From contig NC_019973.1 in assembly GCF_000230995.2 (NCBI RefSeq), forward strand, positions 930,001 through 994,000: 64,000 nucleotides of DNA. Direction: 5' to 3'. Made by a program: the position numbers and the translations under genes. Below, piece by piece: positions 54,428 through 62,677 of the stretch. The stretch's first letter is position 1, and every line of letters starts with the position of its first letter. The notes beneath the pieces were generated by a model, which searched no databases, was not told the DNA's origin, and worked only from the letters and a program-made list of their open reading frames with translations. This DNA is from Mesorhizobium australicum WSM2073 (GTDB taxonomy: Bacteria > Pseudomonadota > Alphaproteobacteria > Rhizobiales > Rhizobiaceae).

Positions 54428-55861
54428 ATGTCCAGAAACGCCGCCAGAGCCCATTCCGGCAACGACCGGCCAAGCCTGTATCAAGAAATCACCGACAAGA
54501 TCATCGCCGAGCTGGAAGCCGGACGCATCCCGTGGGTGCAGCCCTGGGGGACGGCGGCGGCAAGGGCGCCGCTCGCAATGCCGGAAAACGCGTCGACCCA
54601 CCGGCGCTACTCTGGCATCAACGTCCTGATCCTGTGGGGCGCAGTCATCGAGTACGGATTCAGCGGCCAGAGCTGGCTTACTTTCCGCCAGGCGCTCGGT
54701 CTTGGCGGTAACGTCAGGAAGGGAGAGCGAGGTACGACCGTCGTCTACGCCGACCGCTTCATTCCGAACGACGAGAAGAAGCGAGCCCGCGAGAGCGGCG
54801 ACGAAGCGCAGGCGATCCCGTTCCTCAAGCGCTTCACCGTCTTCAATGCGGACCAATGCGAGAACCTGCCGGAGGACATCGCCGCCGTCGCACCACCACC
54901 TCTGCCGGGCATGATCGAACCGCAAGCAGACGCGCTGATCCGGGCCACCGGCGCGGATTTTCGGATCGGAGGCAGCCGCGCCTTCTACAGCCCGCCGCAC
55001 GACTTCGTGCAGGTCCCGCCGCCAGCCGCCTATTTCGAACCGATCAATTGGCACCGCACCGCATTCCATGAACTGGGGCACTGGTCGGGTCATCCTTCCC
55101 GTCTCGGCCGTGTCATGGCCGGTTCCTTCGGCTCCAAATCCTATGCACGCGAGGAACTTGTGGCGGAGATGGCCGGCGCCTTCATCTGTGCTTCGCTCTC
55201 CATCGTGCCGACGGTGCGCCATGCCGACTACGTCGGTTCATGGCTGGAGGTTCTGCGTGAGGACAGCCGCGCGGCTCTCGGCCGAAACGGGCCTGCCGCA
55301 CATGAAGGCGGTCGCCGGCGAGCATGTCGCTGGAGTCTATCGCCGGCGCCTCACGCTCACATCCGGCCGCTTCGCGATGATCGACAACGGCCTCGGCTTC
55401 CAGCTCGTTCCGTGGTCGCCGCCACTCGAGAAGAAACTCGGTCAGAGCATCGCCGGCATTGCCAAGGATGGAGGCGACATCGGATGGAGCTTTGGCCGGA
55501 AACGTGGGCTTGGATTGTAGTTTGCAACGCTCCGAAGCATGGACCCCGCCATCACTGTCGCCAGTGGAACGGACCCTTCAAGAGTGTTGGATGGCAGGCG
55601 TTGGCCGATCGCGGTCTGTCTTTCGCCGCCACAGCGCATGTGCGCAAGCGTCTACGCAACGGCTGCGACCGGCGACCTGATTATGTTGCCGACCCTTCTT
55701 CACGCTGCGACGTCCTATCACCGCACGAGGGATTGGGTACTCTTCCCCCACCGTTCTCAATGAGTATTTTGCCCGCAATCTCGCGAATTACCACGCGCGT
55801 GACACAGCACATGCTCAAGCCGCGCATTCACACAAAGACATGGAGGATTGAGATACGATGA
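54428..55861 (+). CDS. ArdC-like antirestriction protein with aberrant, out-of-frame C-terminus
   Basis: The first ~282 residues are ArdC: an N-terminal ssDNA-binding DUF1738-like domain ('YQEITDKIIAELEAGRIPWVQPW', 'YSGINVLILW', 'WLTFRQALGLGGNVRKGERGTTVVY') and a zincin-like domain with H214-E-L-G-H218 ('FHELGHWSGHPSRL'), then 'YAREELVAEMAGAF' and 'YVGSWLEVLREDSRA'. ArdC protects incoming conjugative DNA from restriction. At about 55,275 the frame leaves ArdC and reads relaxase DNA out of phase, adding ~195 meaningless residues to a stop at 55,861. Only the last 20-odd native residues seem lost, so the protein might still work. Bases 55,521-55,857 hold no other gene. Confidence 0.8.
   Translation: MSRNAARAHSGNDRPSLYQEITDKIIAELEAGRIPWVQPWGTAAARAPLAMPENASTHRRYSGINVLILWGAVIEYGFSGQSWLTFRQALGLGGNVRKGERGTTVVYADRFIPNDEKKRARESGDEAQAIPFLKRFTVFNADQCENLPEDIAAVAPPPLPGMIEPQADALIRATGADFRIGGSRAFYSPPHDFVQVPPPAAYFEPINWHRTAFHELGHWSGHPSRLGRVMAGSFGSKSYAREELVAEMAGAFICASLSIVPTVRHADYVGSWLEVLREDSRAALGRNGPAAHEGGRRRACRWSLSPAPHAHIRPLRDDRQRPRLPARSVVAATREETRSEHRRHCQGWRRHRMELWPETWAWIVVCNAPKHGPRHHCRQWNGPFKSVGWQALADRGLSFAATAHVRKRLRNGCDRRPDYVADPSSRCDVLSPHEGLGTLPPPFSMSILPAISRITTRVTQHMLKPRIHTKTWRIEIR
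55275..55520 (+). pseudogene. C-terminal remnant of a DUF3363/VirD2-type relaxase
   Basis: In the frame ending at the TAG at 55518, ~80 codons read 'LSAETGLPHMKAVAGEHVAGVYRRRLTLTSGRFAMIDNGLGFQLVPW...' to 'GWSFGRKRGLGL', the C-terminal end of the large relaxase/mobilisation proteins of Tra/Trb-type rhizobial elements. The rest of that gene, including the nicking domain, is absent: the DNA to its left is ArdC. It is a deletion scar joining two genes normally separate, and it should abolish self-transfer unless a relaxase is encoded elsewhere. Confidence 0.8.
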
Positions 55862-56631
55862 TCACAGCGCACCTTCTCGACATGGACGGGGTTTTGGTCC
55901 GCGGCGGCCAACCGATTGAAGGCTCGATCGACTATGTCGCCGCCTTGGTTGCCACAGGCAAGCCGTTTCAAATCTTCACTAACAACTCTCGCTTTACGCC
56001 GGAAGATCATGCCGAGCGGCTCCGAGCGGTTGGCTTCCCAGTAACCCCTGAACACATCTACACTTCGGCCCTGGCGACCGCGCGGTTCGTCGAATTGCAA
56101 AAGCCCGGATCATCCGCCTATGTCATCGGCGACCACGGGCTGGTCGAGGCTCTGCGGCGTGCAGGCTGCCGGATCACGGAGTATGGGCCGGATTTCGTGG
56201 TCCTCGGCGACACCACTTCGTACCACTACGAACAGATCGCCACTGGCGCCGAGCTGGTGGCAAAGGGAGCGTGGTTTCTTGCCACGAATCCGGATGCGAC
56301 CGGCCCGACAGAGCGCGGATTCCATCCGGCCTGCGGCGCGGTTGCAGCACTGATCGAAAAGGCTACCGGCCGCCAGCCCTACTTCGTTGGGAAGCCGAAC
56401 CCATTCATGATGCGAAGCGCGCTAGACCGGCTAGGAGTTAGTGCGGCTGATACGATTCTGGTCGGTGACAGAATGGATACGGACGTGGTCGCCGGATTGG
56501 AATCGGGCCTGAAGACAGCGCTAGTACTTACTGGTGTGAGCACGCGGGCTGACATGGAGCGGTTTCCATTCAGACCGGATCACGTGATCGAGCGCCTCGC
56601 CGATCTGGGAAAGGTCATCATGATGGAATGA
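55858..56631 (+). CDS. HAD-IIA family hydrolase (NagD-like phosphatase)
   Basis: 257 residues with the HAD motifs: I 'LLDMDGVLVRGG' (nucleophile Asp and Asp+2), II in 'FQIFTNNSR', III Lys in 'VGKPNPFMM', and IV 'ILVGDRMDTDVVAGLESGLKTALVLTGVS'. The class IIA cap is between II and III. Such enzymes dephosphorylate small substrates such as nucleotides or sugars. It sits as a lone cargo gene between the relaxase remnant and the TraG/TrbE chimera. GGAGG upstream. Confidence 0.9.
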   Translation: MITAHLLDMDGVLVRGGQPIEGSIDYVAALVATGKPFQIFTNNSRFTPEDHAERLRAVGFPVTPEHIYTSALATARFVELQKPGSSAYVIGDHGLVEALRRAGCRITEYGPDFVVLGDTTSYHYEQIATGAELVAKGAWFLATNPDATGPTERGFHPACGAVAALIEKATGRQPYFVGKPNPFMMRSALDRLGVSAADTILVGDRMDTDVVAGLESGLKTALVLTGVSTRADMERFPFRPDHVIERLADLGKVIMME

Positions 56632-56999
56632 CACTCCCAAGGGAGAGCGCGGGATGGCTGCCGCCACCCAGGCCACGAACGAACACAACCGCGAAATGTC
56701 CGACAGTAAGAGATAGGCGCGCTCAAGACTTCTCGTCGACGCGGAAGGTCGCCCTGCCGATTTCGTGCCGAAACGAGACGTCTGATCGACTATCAAACAG
56801 CACGCTTCATAAGTGCGAGCGTTCCACTGCCTTCGCCGGCGATGACGAAACTAGGGCCGCCCGCCGGCGTCGCCCGCCTGCTCTTTCTCAAGTATATGTT
56901 CTCTAGTATCGCCGGGACTGCGACCAGCGAAGATGACGCCTTGCAATCCTCTGCACTGACCACCGACCTTGATGGCATTTGCTGTCGAGGAACCTGCTA
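56632..56999. other. Region without a recognisable gene upstream of traG
   Basis: About 370 bp. Several short frames are open but none has a ribosome site, family resemblance or coding feel. It is likely a promoter region plus debris from rearrangement. Confidence 0.5.
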
Positions 57000-58532
57000 T
57001 TGACCGCCACGAAAATCCTCTGGGGCCAGATCACTGTCGTCTTCCTGGTCGTGATCGCCACGACCTGGGCGGCCACGCAGTGGACGGCATGGAGGCTCGG
57101 ATTCCAGCCACAGCTCGGGGCGTCATGGTTCGAGCTGGCTGGCGTCCCGTTCTATTATCCGCCGAGCTTCTTCTGGTGGTGGTACTCCTACGACGCCTAC
57201 GCGCCGTCCATCTTCGTCGAGGGCGCCTATATCGCAGCTTCCGGCGGCTTCATCTCCATCGCCGTGGCGATCGGCATGTCGGTCTGGCGGGCGCGCGAGG
57301 CAAAGAACGTCGAAACCTACGGCTCGGCGCGCTGGGCCACCCCAAACGAGGTCAAGTCCGCCGATCTGCTCGGCCCTGACGGCGTGGTGCTCGGCAAGCT
57401 CGATCGCGACTATCTCCGCCACGATGGACCCGAGCATGTGCTGTGCTTCGCGCCGATGGCCTTGCAGTTCCGGCGCTACAGCCAAGCCCAGGTCTTCGCC
57501 TTCGACTTCGGCGGCTCGATCCGCGCGGCGGCGCTTGCCATGGGCGGCGACTGGCATGACCTTGGCGGCGACCTGACCGATGGCGCCGCGGCGTCCGTCT
57601 CGCTCCAGCCGCTGGCGCGCATCCATCACCCGCCCGAGCGCGCGTGGGCTGCCGACTGGATCGTGGCGATCCTGCTGCGCGAGAGCGTCGCCATCACTCC
57701 GGAAGTGAAAGAGCATCTGTGGTCGGCGCTGACCTCGCTCGCGTCGGCCCCGGTAGCAGAGCGCACGTTGACGGGCCTTTCGGTGCTGTTGCAATCATCG
57801 GCCCTGAAGCAGGCGCTTCGACCCTTTTGCGTCGGCGGACCATACGGCCGGCTGCTCGACGCCGAGACCGAGCGGCTCGGCGAGGCATCCGTGCAGGCTT
57901 TCGAGACCGAAGGGCTGATCGGCACGGGCGCGGCGGCTGCCGTGCTCTCCTATCTGTTCCACCGCATCGAGGACCGCCTCGATGGGCGACCGACGCTGCT
58001 GATCGTCGATGAAGGCTGGCTCGCTCTCGACGACGAGGGGTTTGCCGGCCAGCTCCGCGAATGGCTGAAGACGCTGCGCAAGAAGAACGCCAGCGTCGTG
58101 TTCGCCACGCAGTCGCTCTCCGACATCGATCGCAGCGCGATCGCGCCCGCCATCATCGAGAGCTGCCAGACGCGACTGCTGTTGCCGAACGAGCGGGCGA
58201 TTGAGCCGCAGATCACGGCGATCTATCGGCGCTTCGGCCTCAACGATCGGCAGATCGAAATCCTCGCGCGGGCAACCCCGAAGCGCGACTATTACTGCCA
58301 GAGCCGCCGTGGCAACCGGCTATTCGAACTGGGTCTCGGCGAAGTGGCCCTCGCCCTCACCGCCACCTCGTCCAAGACCGATCAGGCCGCGATCGAGCGC
58401 GTCCTGGCCGAGGACGGCCGCGACGGCTTCGTGCCCGCATGGCTCCGAGCACGCGGCGTCGCGTGGGCGGCCGACCTCATCCCCGATCTTGTCAACCTCA
58501 GTCCCCAAACCAAGCCGGAGGCCCAACCATGA
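57000..58532 (+). CDS. In-frame chimera: TraG N-terminus fused to TrbE C-terminal part
   Basis: 510 residues from the TTG at 57000 (GAGGA upstream). Residues 1-152 are the N-terminus of the coupling protein TraG: two membrane segments ('VVFLVVIATTW', 'FISIAVAIGMSVW'), then 'NVETYGSARWATPNEV' and 'DYLRHDGPEHVLCFAP', where TraG should continue into its Walker A (T-R-S-G-K-G). From residue 153 the protein is TrbE: 'MALQFRRYSQAQVFAFDFGG', then Walker B 'RPTLLIVDEGWLAL' and 'FATQSLSDID'. TrbE's own Walker A, which normally precedes 'MALQF', is lost too. trbB, trbC and trbD, usually between traG and trbE, are missing. The chimera should lack ATPase function. Confidence 0.85.
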   Translation: MTATKILWGQITVVFLVVIATTWAATQWTAWRLGFQPQLGASWFELAGVPFYYPPSFFWWWYSYDAYAPSIFVEGAYIAASGGFISIAVAIGMSVWRAREAKNVETYGSARWATPNEVKSADLLGPDGVVLGKLDRDYLRHDGPEHVLCFAPMALQFRRYSQAQVFAFDFGGSIRAAALAMGGDWHDLGGDLTDGAAASVSLQPLARIHHPPERAWAADWIVAILLRESVAITPEVKEHLWSALTSLASAPVAERTLTGLSVLLQSSALKQALRPFCVGGPYGRLLDAETERLGEASVQAFETEGLIGTGAAAAVLSYLFHRIEDRLDGRPTLLIVDEGWLALDDEGFAGQLREWLKTLRKKNASVVFATQSLSDIDRSAIAPAIIESCQTRLLLPNERAIEPQITAIYRRFGLNDRQIEILARATPKRDYYCQSRRGNRLFELGLGEVALALTATSSKTDQAAIERVLAEDGRDGFVPAWLRARGVAWAADLIPDLVNLSPQTKPEAQP

Positions 58533-59290
58533 ACACCCGTTCCCGATCGCTCGTCGCCCGCCTTGCGATGGCTCTCCTCACCGCGCCTATTTCGCTGTCG
58601 CCGATGTTCGCGACAACAGCCCACGCCTTCATCGTTTTCGATCCGACGAACTATGGGCAGAATGTCCTTCAAGCCGCCCGCGCCCTGGAGCAGATCACCA
58701 ACCAGATCACCTCGCTGCAGAACGAGGCGCAGATGCTGATCAACCAGGCACGCAACCTAGCGAGCCTGCCCTACTCCTCCCTTCAGCAGCTTCAACAGTC
58801 GGTCCAGCGGACGCAGGGACTCCTTTCCCAGGCGCAGAACATCGCCTTCGACGTCCAGCAGATCGACCAGGCGTTCCAGACGACCTACGGCAACGCCTCG
58901 CTCTCGGCCTCGGATCAGCAGTTGATCGCTGGCGCCCGCGAGCGTTGGCAGAACACCGTCGGCGGCCTTCAGGACGCCATGCGCGTGCAGGCCGGTGTCG
59001 TCGGCAACATCGACACCAATCGAACCCAGATGTCTGCGCTCATCGGGCAGAGCCAGGGTGCCACCGGCGCGTTGCAGGCGACGCAGGCCGGCAATCAGCT
59101 CCTCGGTCTCCAGGCACAGCAGCTCGCCGACCTGACTGCTGTGGTCGCCGCGAACGGCCGAGCGCAGGCGCTTCAATCGGCCGAGCAGGCCGCGGCCGCC
59201 GAACAGGGCCGCGAGCAGCGCCGCCGCTTCCTGACGCCCGGCAACGGCTACCAGCCGGGCAACGTTCGCATGTTCCAGAACGGCAACTGA
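58529..59290 (+). CDS. trbJ: TrbJ, conjugative transfer protein
   Basis: 253 residues, beginning in an ATGA overlap with the chimera. Signal peptide ('LAMALLTAPISLSPMFATTAHAF'), then 'IVFDPTNYGQNVLQAARALEQITNQI' and long coiled-coil-prone helices, typical of TrbJ/VirB5-like minor pilus components of mating-pair formation. Periplasmic. Confidence 0.9.
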   Translation: MNTRSRSLVARLAMALLTAPISLSPMFATTAHAFIVFDPTNYGQNVLQAARALEQITNQITSLQNEAQMLINQARNLASLPYSSLQQLQQSVQRTQGLLSQAQNIAFDVQQIDQAFQTTYGNASLSASDQQLIAGARERWQNTVGGLQDAMRVQAGVVGNIDTNRTQMSALIGQSQGATGALQATQAGNQLLGLQAQQLADLTAVVAANGRAQALQSAEQAAAAEQGREQRRRFLTPGNGYQPGNVRMFQNGN

Positions 59291-59300
59291 GGGCGGAAGC

Positions 59301-59585
59301 ATGGACGGAAAAATGCTTGCCCGGCTCGGTGCGATCGGATTCGTCGGGATCGCCATCGCGGCGACAGCGATCGGACTGAGCCGGAAAGAAGATAGCTCCG
59401 CGGCCACCTCGATCGGCCGATCGGAGGCCGCCAGCGCCGATCCGTTGCGCGGCGAGTTGATCCGCTGCCGGGAGCTTGGCGAAGCAGGCACGCGCGATCC
59501 TGCTTGCCTGCGGGCCTGGGCCGAGAACCGCCGCCGCTTCCTCGCGCCCGCGCCGCCGACGATCGATCGACGAAAGGCCCAATAG
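59301..59585 (+). CDS. trbK: TrbK-like entry-exclusion/accessory protein
   Basis: 94 residues with one N-terminal membrane segment ('LGAIGFVGIAIAATAIGL'), then 'PLRGELIRCRELGEAGTRDPACLRAWAENRRRFL', the signature of the alternative TrbK family in rhizobial Trb operons. It may prevent redundant uptake of the element. Inner membrane. Confidence 0.85.
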   Translation: MDGKMLARLGAIGFVGIAIAATAIGLSRKEDSSAATSIGRSEAASADPLRGELIRCRELGEAGTRDPACLRAWAENRRRFLAPAPPTIDRRKAQ

Positions 59586-59589
59586 CACC

Positions 59590-60951
59590 ATGGGCGGCAC
59601 CGGCGTCATCGATCATTTTCTCGAAATCTTCACCCGCTACATCGATTCCGGCTTCGGCCTGCTCGGTGGCGAGGTCGCCTTCATCGCCACTACGCTGATC
59701 GTAATCGACGTTACCCTGGCGGCCCTGTTCTGGTCGTGGGGCGCCGATGACGACATCATCGCGCGCCTGATCAAGAAGACGCTCTTCATCGGTGTCTTCG
59801 CCTATATCATCGGCAACTGGAACAGTCTCGCCCGCATCGTCTTCGAAAGCTTCGCCGGCCTCGGCCTCAAGGCCTCCGGCACAGGCTTTACGACCGCCGA
59901 TCTTCTGCGTCCCGGCAAGGTTGCGCAGACAGGGCTGGACGCTGGACGACCCCTGCTCGACTCCATCTCTGGCCTGATGGGCTATTGGTCATTCTTCGAG
60001 AATTTCATCCAGATCGCCTGCATGTTTCTGGCTTGGGCGCTGGTGCTGTTCGCCTTCTTCATCCTCGCCGTCCAGCTCTTCGTCACGCTGATCGAGTTCA
60101 AGCTCACCACACTGGCTGGCTTCGTGCTGATCCCCTTCGGCCTCTTCGGCAAATCGGCCTTCATGGCCGAGCGCGTGCTCGGCAACGTCATCTCCTCCGG
60201 CATCAAGGTGCTGGTGCTCGCCGTGATCATCGGCATAGGCTCGACGCTCTTCTCCGAATTCACCGCCGGCTTCGGCGGTGCTGCGCCCACCATCGACGAC
60301 GCCATGGCGATCGTGCTTGCGGCGCTCTCGCTGCTCGGCCTTGGCATTTTTGGGCCCGGCATTGCCAACGGCCTCGTCTCCGGCGGCCCCCAACTCGGCG
60401 CCGGCGCCGCTGTCGGCACTGGTCTGGCTGCTGGAGGCGTCGTGATGGCCGGCGGTGCCGCTCTTGGCGCAGCGGCGGGCGGCATCGGCGCTGTGGCCGG
60501 TAATGCTGCGACCGCCGCGCGAGGTGGCGCGGCGCTCGCCGGTGGTGCAGCGGCCTCCTACAGCCTCGCGTCTGCCGGCCAGACTGGCGCGGCCGGCGTT
60601 GCCTCCGGCCTGAGCGGCGTCGCGCGTGCCGGCGCCAGCGCTGCCACATCGCCACTCAGGCGCACAGCGTCCCGCACCGCCGAGGCCATGAAACAGAGCT
60701 TCTCCAGTGGCGCGATATCCGCCTTCGCGGCCACTGGCGGCACGTCGACCGAAGGCTCGATCGCTGGCACGGCCGAGGCCGAGGGCGATCCTTCCCATTC
60801 CGCCAGTTCTTCGACGCCGCCCGCCTGGGCCAGGCGCATGAAACGCTCTCAGACGGTCGGCCATGGGGTCTCGACCATTAGCCACGCCGTCCGATCGGGC
60901 GACGCCCATGGCGGCGGCTCATCCATCAATCTCTCAGAAGGGGACCGCTAA
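59590..60951 (+). CDS. trbL: TrbL, membrane protein of the conjugation channel
   Basis: 453 residues; the start at ATG 59590 gives the usual 'MGGTGVIDHFLEIFTRYIDSGFGLL' opening. Five to six membrane segments lie between ~20 and ~260 ('VAFIATTLIVIDVTLAALFW', 'LFIGVFAYIIGNW', 'IACMFLAWALVLFAFFILAVQLFVTLIEF', 'LAALSLLGLGIFGPGIANGLV'), followed by a long Gly/Ala/Ser-rich tail. It corresponds to VirB6. TAATG overlap with trbF. Confidence 0.92.
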   Translation: MGGTGVIDHFLEIFTRYIDSGFGLLGGEVAFIATTLIVIDVTLAALFWSWGADDDIIARLIKKTLFIGVFAYIIGNWNSLARIVFESFAGLGLKASGTGFTTADLLRPGKVAQTGLDAGRPLLDSISGLMGYWSFFENFIQIACMFLAWALVLFAFFILAVQLFVTLIEFKLTTLAGFVLIPFGLFGKSAFMAERVLGNVISSGIKVLVLAVIIGIGSTLFSEFTAGFGGAAPTIDDAMAIVLAALSLLGLGIFGPGIANGLVSGGPQLGAGAAVGTGLAAGGVVMAGGAALGAAAGGIGAVAGNAATAARGGAALAGGAAASYSLASAGQTGAAGVASGLSGVARAGASAATSPLRRTASRTAEAMKQSFSSGAISAFAATGGTSTEGSIAGTAEAEGDPSHSASSSTPPAWARRMKRSQTVGHGVSTISHAVRSGDAHGGGSSINLSEGDR

Positions 60952-61634
60952 TGTTCAAACGACCGTCCACCCACTACGGCAAGACACCCCAACCCGAGAC
61001 CCCTTACCAAAAGGCCGCCCAGGTCTGGGATGAGCGGATCGGCTCGGCGCGTGTCCAGGCGAAGAACTGGCGCTTGATGGCTTTTGGCTCATTGCTGCTC
61101 GCCGGCGGCTTCGCGGCAGCGGTGGTCTGGCAATCGGGGCGCGGGACGATCGTCCCCTGGGTGGTGCAAGTTGATCGGCTCGGCCAGGCTCAAGCCGTCG
61201 AACCAGCCGTCGCCGACTACCGCCCCACGGATCCTCAAATCGCCTGGCACCTGGCCCGCTTCATCGAACAGGTCCGCTCGATTCCCGCCGATGCAATTAT
61301 CGTTCGCCAGAACTGGCTCCGGGCCTACGACTTCACGACCAACCGCGGCGCGCTCGCTCTCAACGACTACGCCCGCGCCAACGATCCTTTTTCCAAGGTC
61401 GGCAAGCAGCAGATTGCCGTGGAAGTGTCGAGCGTCATCCGCGCCTCCCCGGATAGCTTCCGCGTCGCCTGGATGGAGCGCCGCTATCAGGACGGTTCGC
61501 TGGCATCCACCGAGCGCTGGACCGCCATCGTCACCGTCGTCATCCAACCACCACGCGACGCTGAGCGGCTGCGCAAGAATCCCCTCGGCGTCTTCATCAA
61601 CGCCATCAACTGGTCGAAGGAGTTGGGCCAATGA
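60951..61634 (+). CDS. trbF: TrbF, conjugative transfer protein (VirB8-like)
   Basis: 227 residues: short cytoplasmic tail, one membrane segment ('LMAFGSLLLAGGFAAAVVW'), then a VirB8-type periplasmic domain ('IVPWVVQVDRLGQAQAVEP', 'RQNWLRAYDFTTNRGALALNDYA', 'ERWTAIVTVVI'). 'NPLGVFINAINWSKEL' closes it as in the family. Overlaps trbG by 4 bp. Confidence 0.93.
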   Translation: MFKRPSTHYGKTPQPETPYQKAAQVWDERIGSARVQAKNWRLMAFGSLLLAGGFAAAVVWQSGRGTIVPWVVQVDRLGQAQAVEPAVADYRPTDPQIAWHLARFIEQVRSIPADAIIVRQNWLRAYDFTTNRGALALNDYARANDPFSKVGKQQIAVEVSSVIRASPDSFRVAWMERRYQDGSLASTERWTAIVTVVIQPPRDAERLRKNPLGVFINAINWSKELGQ

Positions 61635-62677
61635 CTTTTGGTAACCGCGGAGCTGTTGAACCGAATCCACGGAAAGCCGGATTTCCTCATTTCCGTACAT
61701 CCGTGTTTCCACTTGTGCTGCTCTCAGCAACAGCGCTTGGCGGCTGCGCCACCAAAAAGCCGCCGCAGATTTCCTACGACGATCCGCAGCCCGCTGTGTT
61801 CGCGCCCGCTCCGCCGGCACCGGTTCAGGTCGTTGAACTTCCCCGACCTCTGCCTTTGCCGGGCCAGTTGAAACCAATCAAAGAAACCCGCCATGCCCCC
61901 GAGCCCGCGGAGCCCACCGCCCGGGTCAACCAGGCCAACGCCGCCGCGCGCATGCAGCCAGTTCGTGACGGCTTCATCAACGCGATGCAGGTCTATCCGT
62001 TCACAGAGGGCGCGCTCTATCAGGTCTATGCCGCAGTTGGACAAATCACCGACGTCGCCCTCCAGCCCGGCGAGCAACTTGTTGGCTCCGGCCCCGTTGC
62101 CGCCGGCGACACGGTGCGCTGGGTCATCGGCGATACCGAAAGCGGCTCTGGCGCAACGCGCCAGATCCACATCCTCGTCAAGCCGACCCGTGCGGACCTG
62201 ACCACGAACCTTGTCATCAACACCGACCGCCGCACCTATCACATGGAGCTCCGTTCGACCGAGAAAACCTACATGGCCTCGGTGTCCTGGCAATATCCGC
62301 AGGACCAGCTCATCGCCCTTCGGCGGCAAAACGCCCAGGCCGAGGTCGCTCAGCCCGTCGCCGCCGGCGTCGACCTCGCCTCGATCAACTTCCGCTATTC
62401 GATCGACGGCGACCGTGCGCCTTGGCGGCCGCTGCGCGCCTTCGACGATGGCCGTCAGGTGTTCATCGAGTTCCCGCGCGGCATCGGCCAAGGCGAAATG
62501 CCGCCGCTGTTTGTCGTCGGCCCAGAGGGCAAGACCTCTGAGCTCGTCAACTACCGCGTCCGCGGCAATCACATGATTGTCGACCGTCTGTTTGCTGCGG
62601 CTGAGCTGCGCTTCGGTAGCGGTCGCCAGCAACAGCGCGTTCGTATCGCCCGCACCGACGGAAGGCCCGCGTCATGA
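61631..62677 (+). CDS. trbG: TrbG, conjugative transfer lipoprotein (VirB9-like)
   Basis: 348 residues. A lipoprotein signal with lipobox 'LGGC' (Cys at ~39) and a Pro-rich linker lead into the VirB9/CagX fold: 'VYPFTEGALYQVYAAVGQITDVALQPGEQL', 'IHILVKPTRADLTTNLVINTDRRTYHMEL', 'FNFRYS'-like 'INFRYSIDGDRAPWRPLRAFDDGRQVFIEFP' and 'YRVRGNHMIVDRLFAAAELR'. Part of the outer-membrane core complex. Overlaps trbI by 4 bp. Confidence 0.93.
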   Translation: MTFGNRGAVEPNPRKAGFPHFRTSVFPLVLLSATALGGCATKKPPQISYDDPQPAVFAPAPPAPVQVVELPRPLPLPGQLKPIKETRHAPEPAEPTARVNQANAAARMQPVRDGFINAMQVYPFTEGALYQVYAAVGQITDVALQPGEQLVGSGPVAAGDTVRWVIGDTESGSGATRQIHILVKPTRADLTTNLVINTDRRTYHMELRSTEKTYMASVSWQYPQDQLIALRRQNAQAEVAQPVAAGVDLASINFRYSIDGDRAPWRPLRAFDDGRQVFIEFPRGIGQGEMPPLFVVGPEGKTSELVNYRVRGNHMIVDRLFAAAELRFGSGRQQQRVRIARTDGRPAS

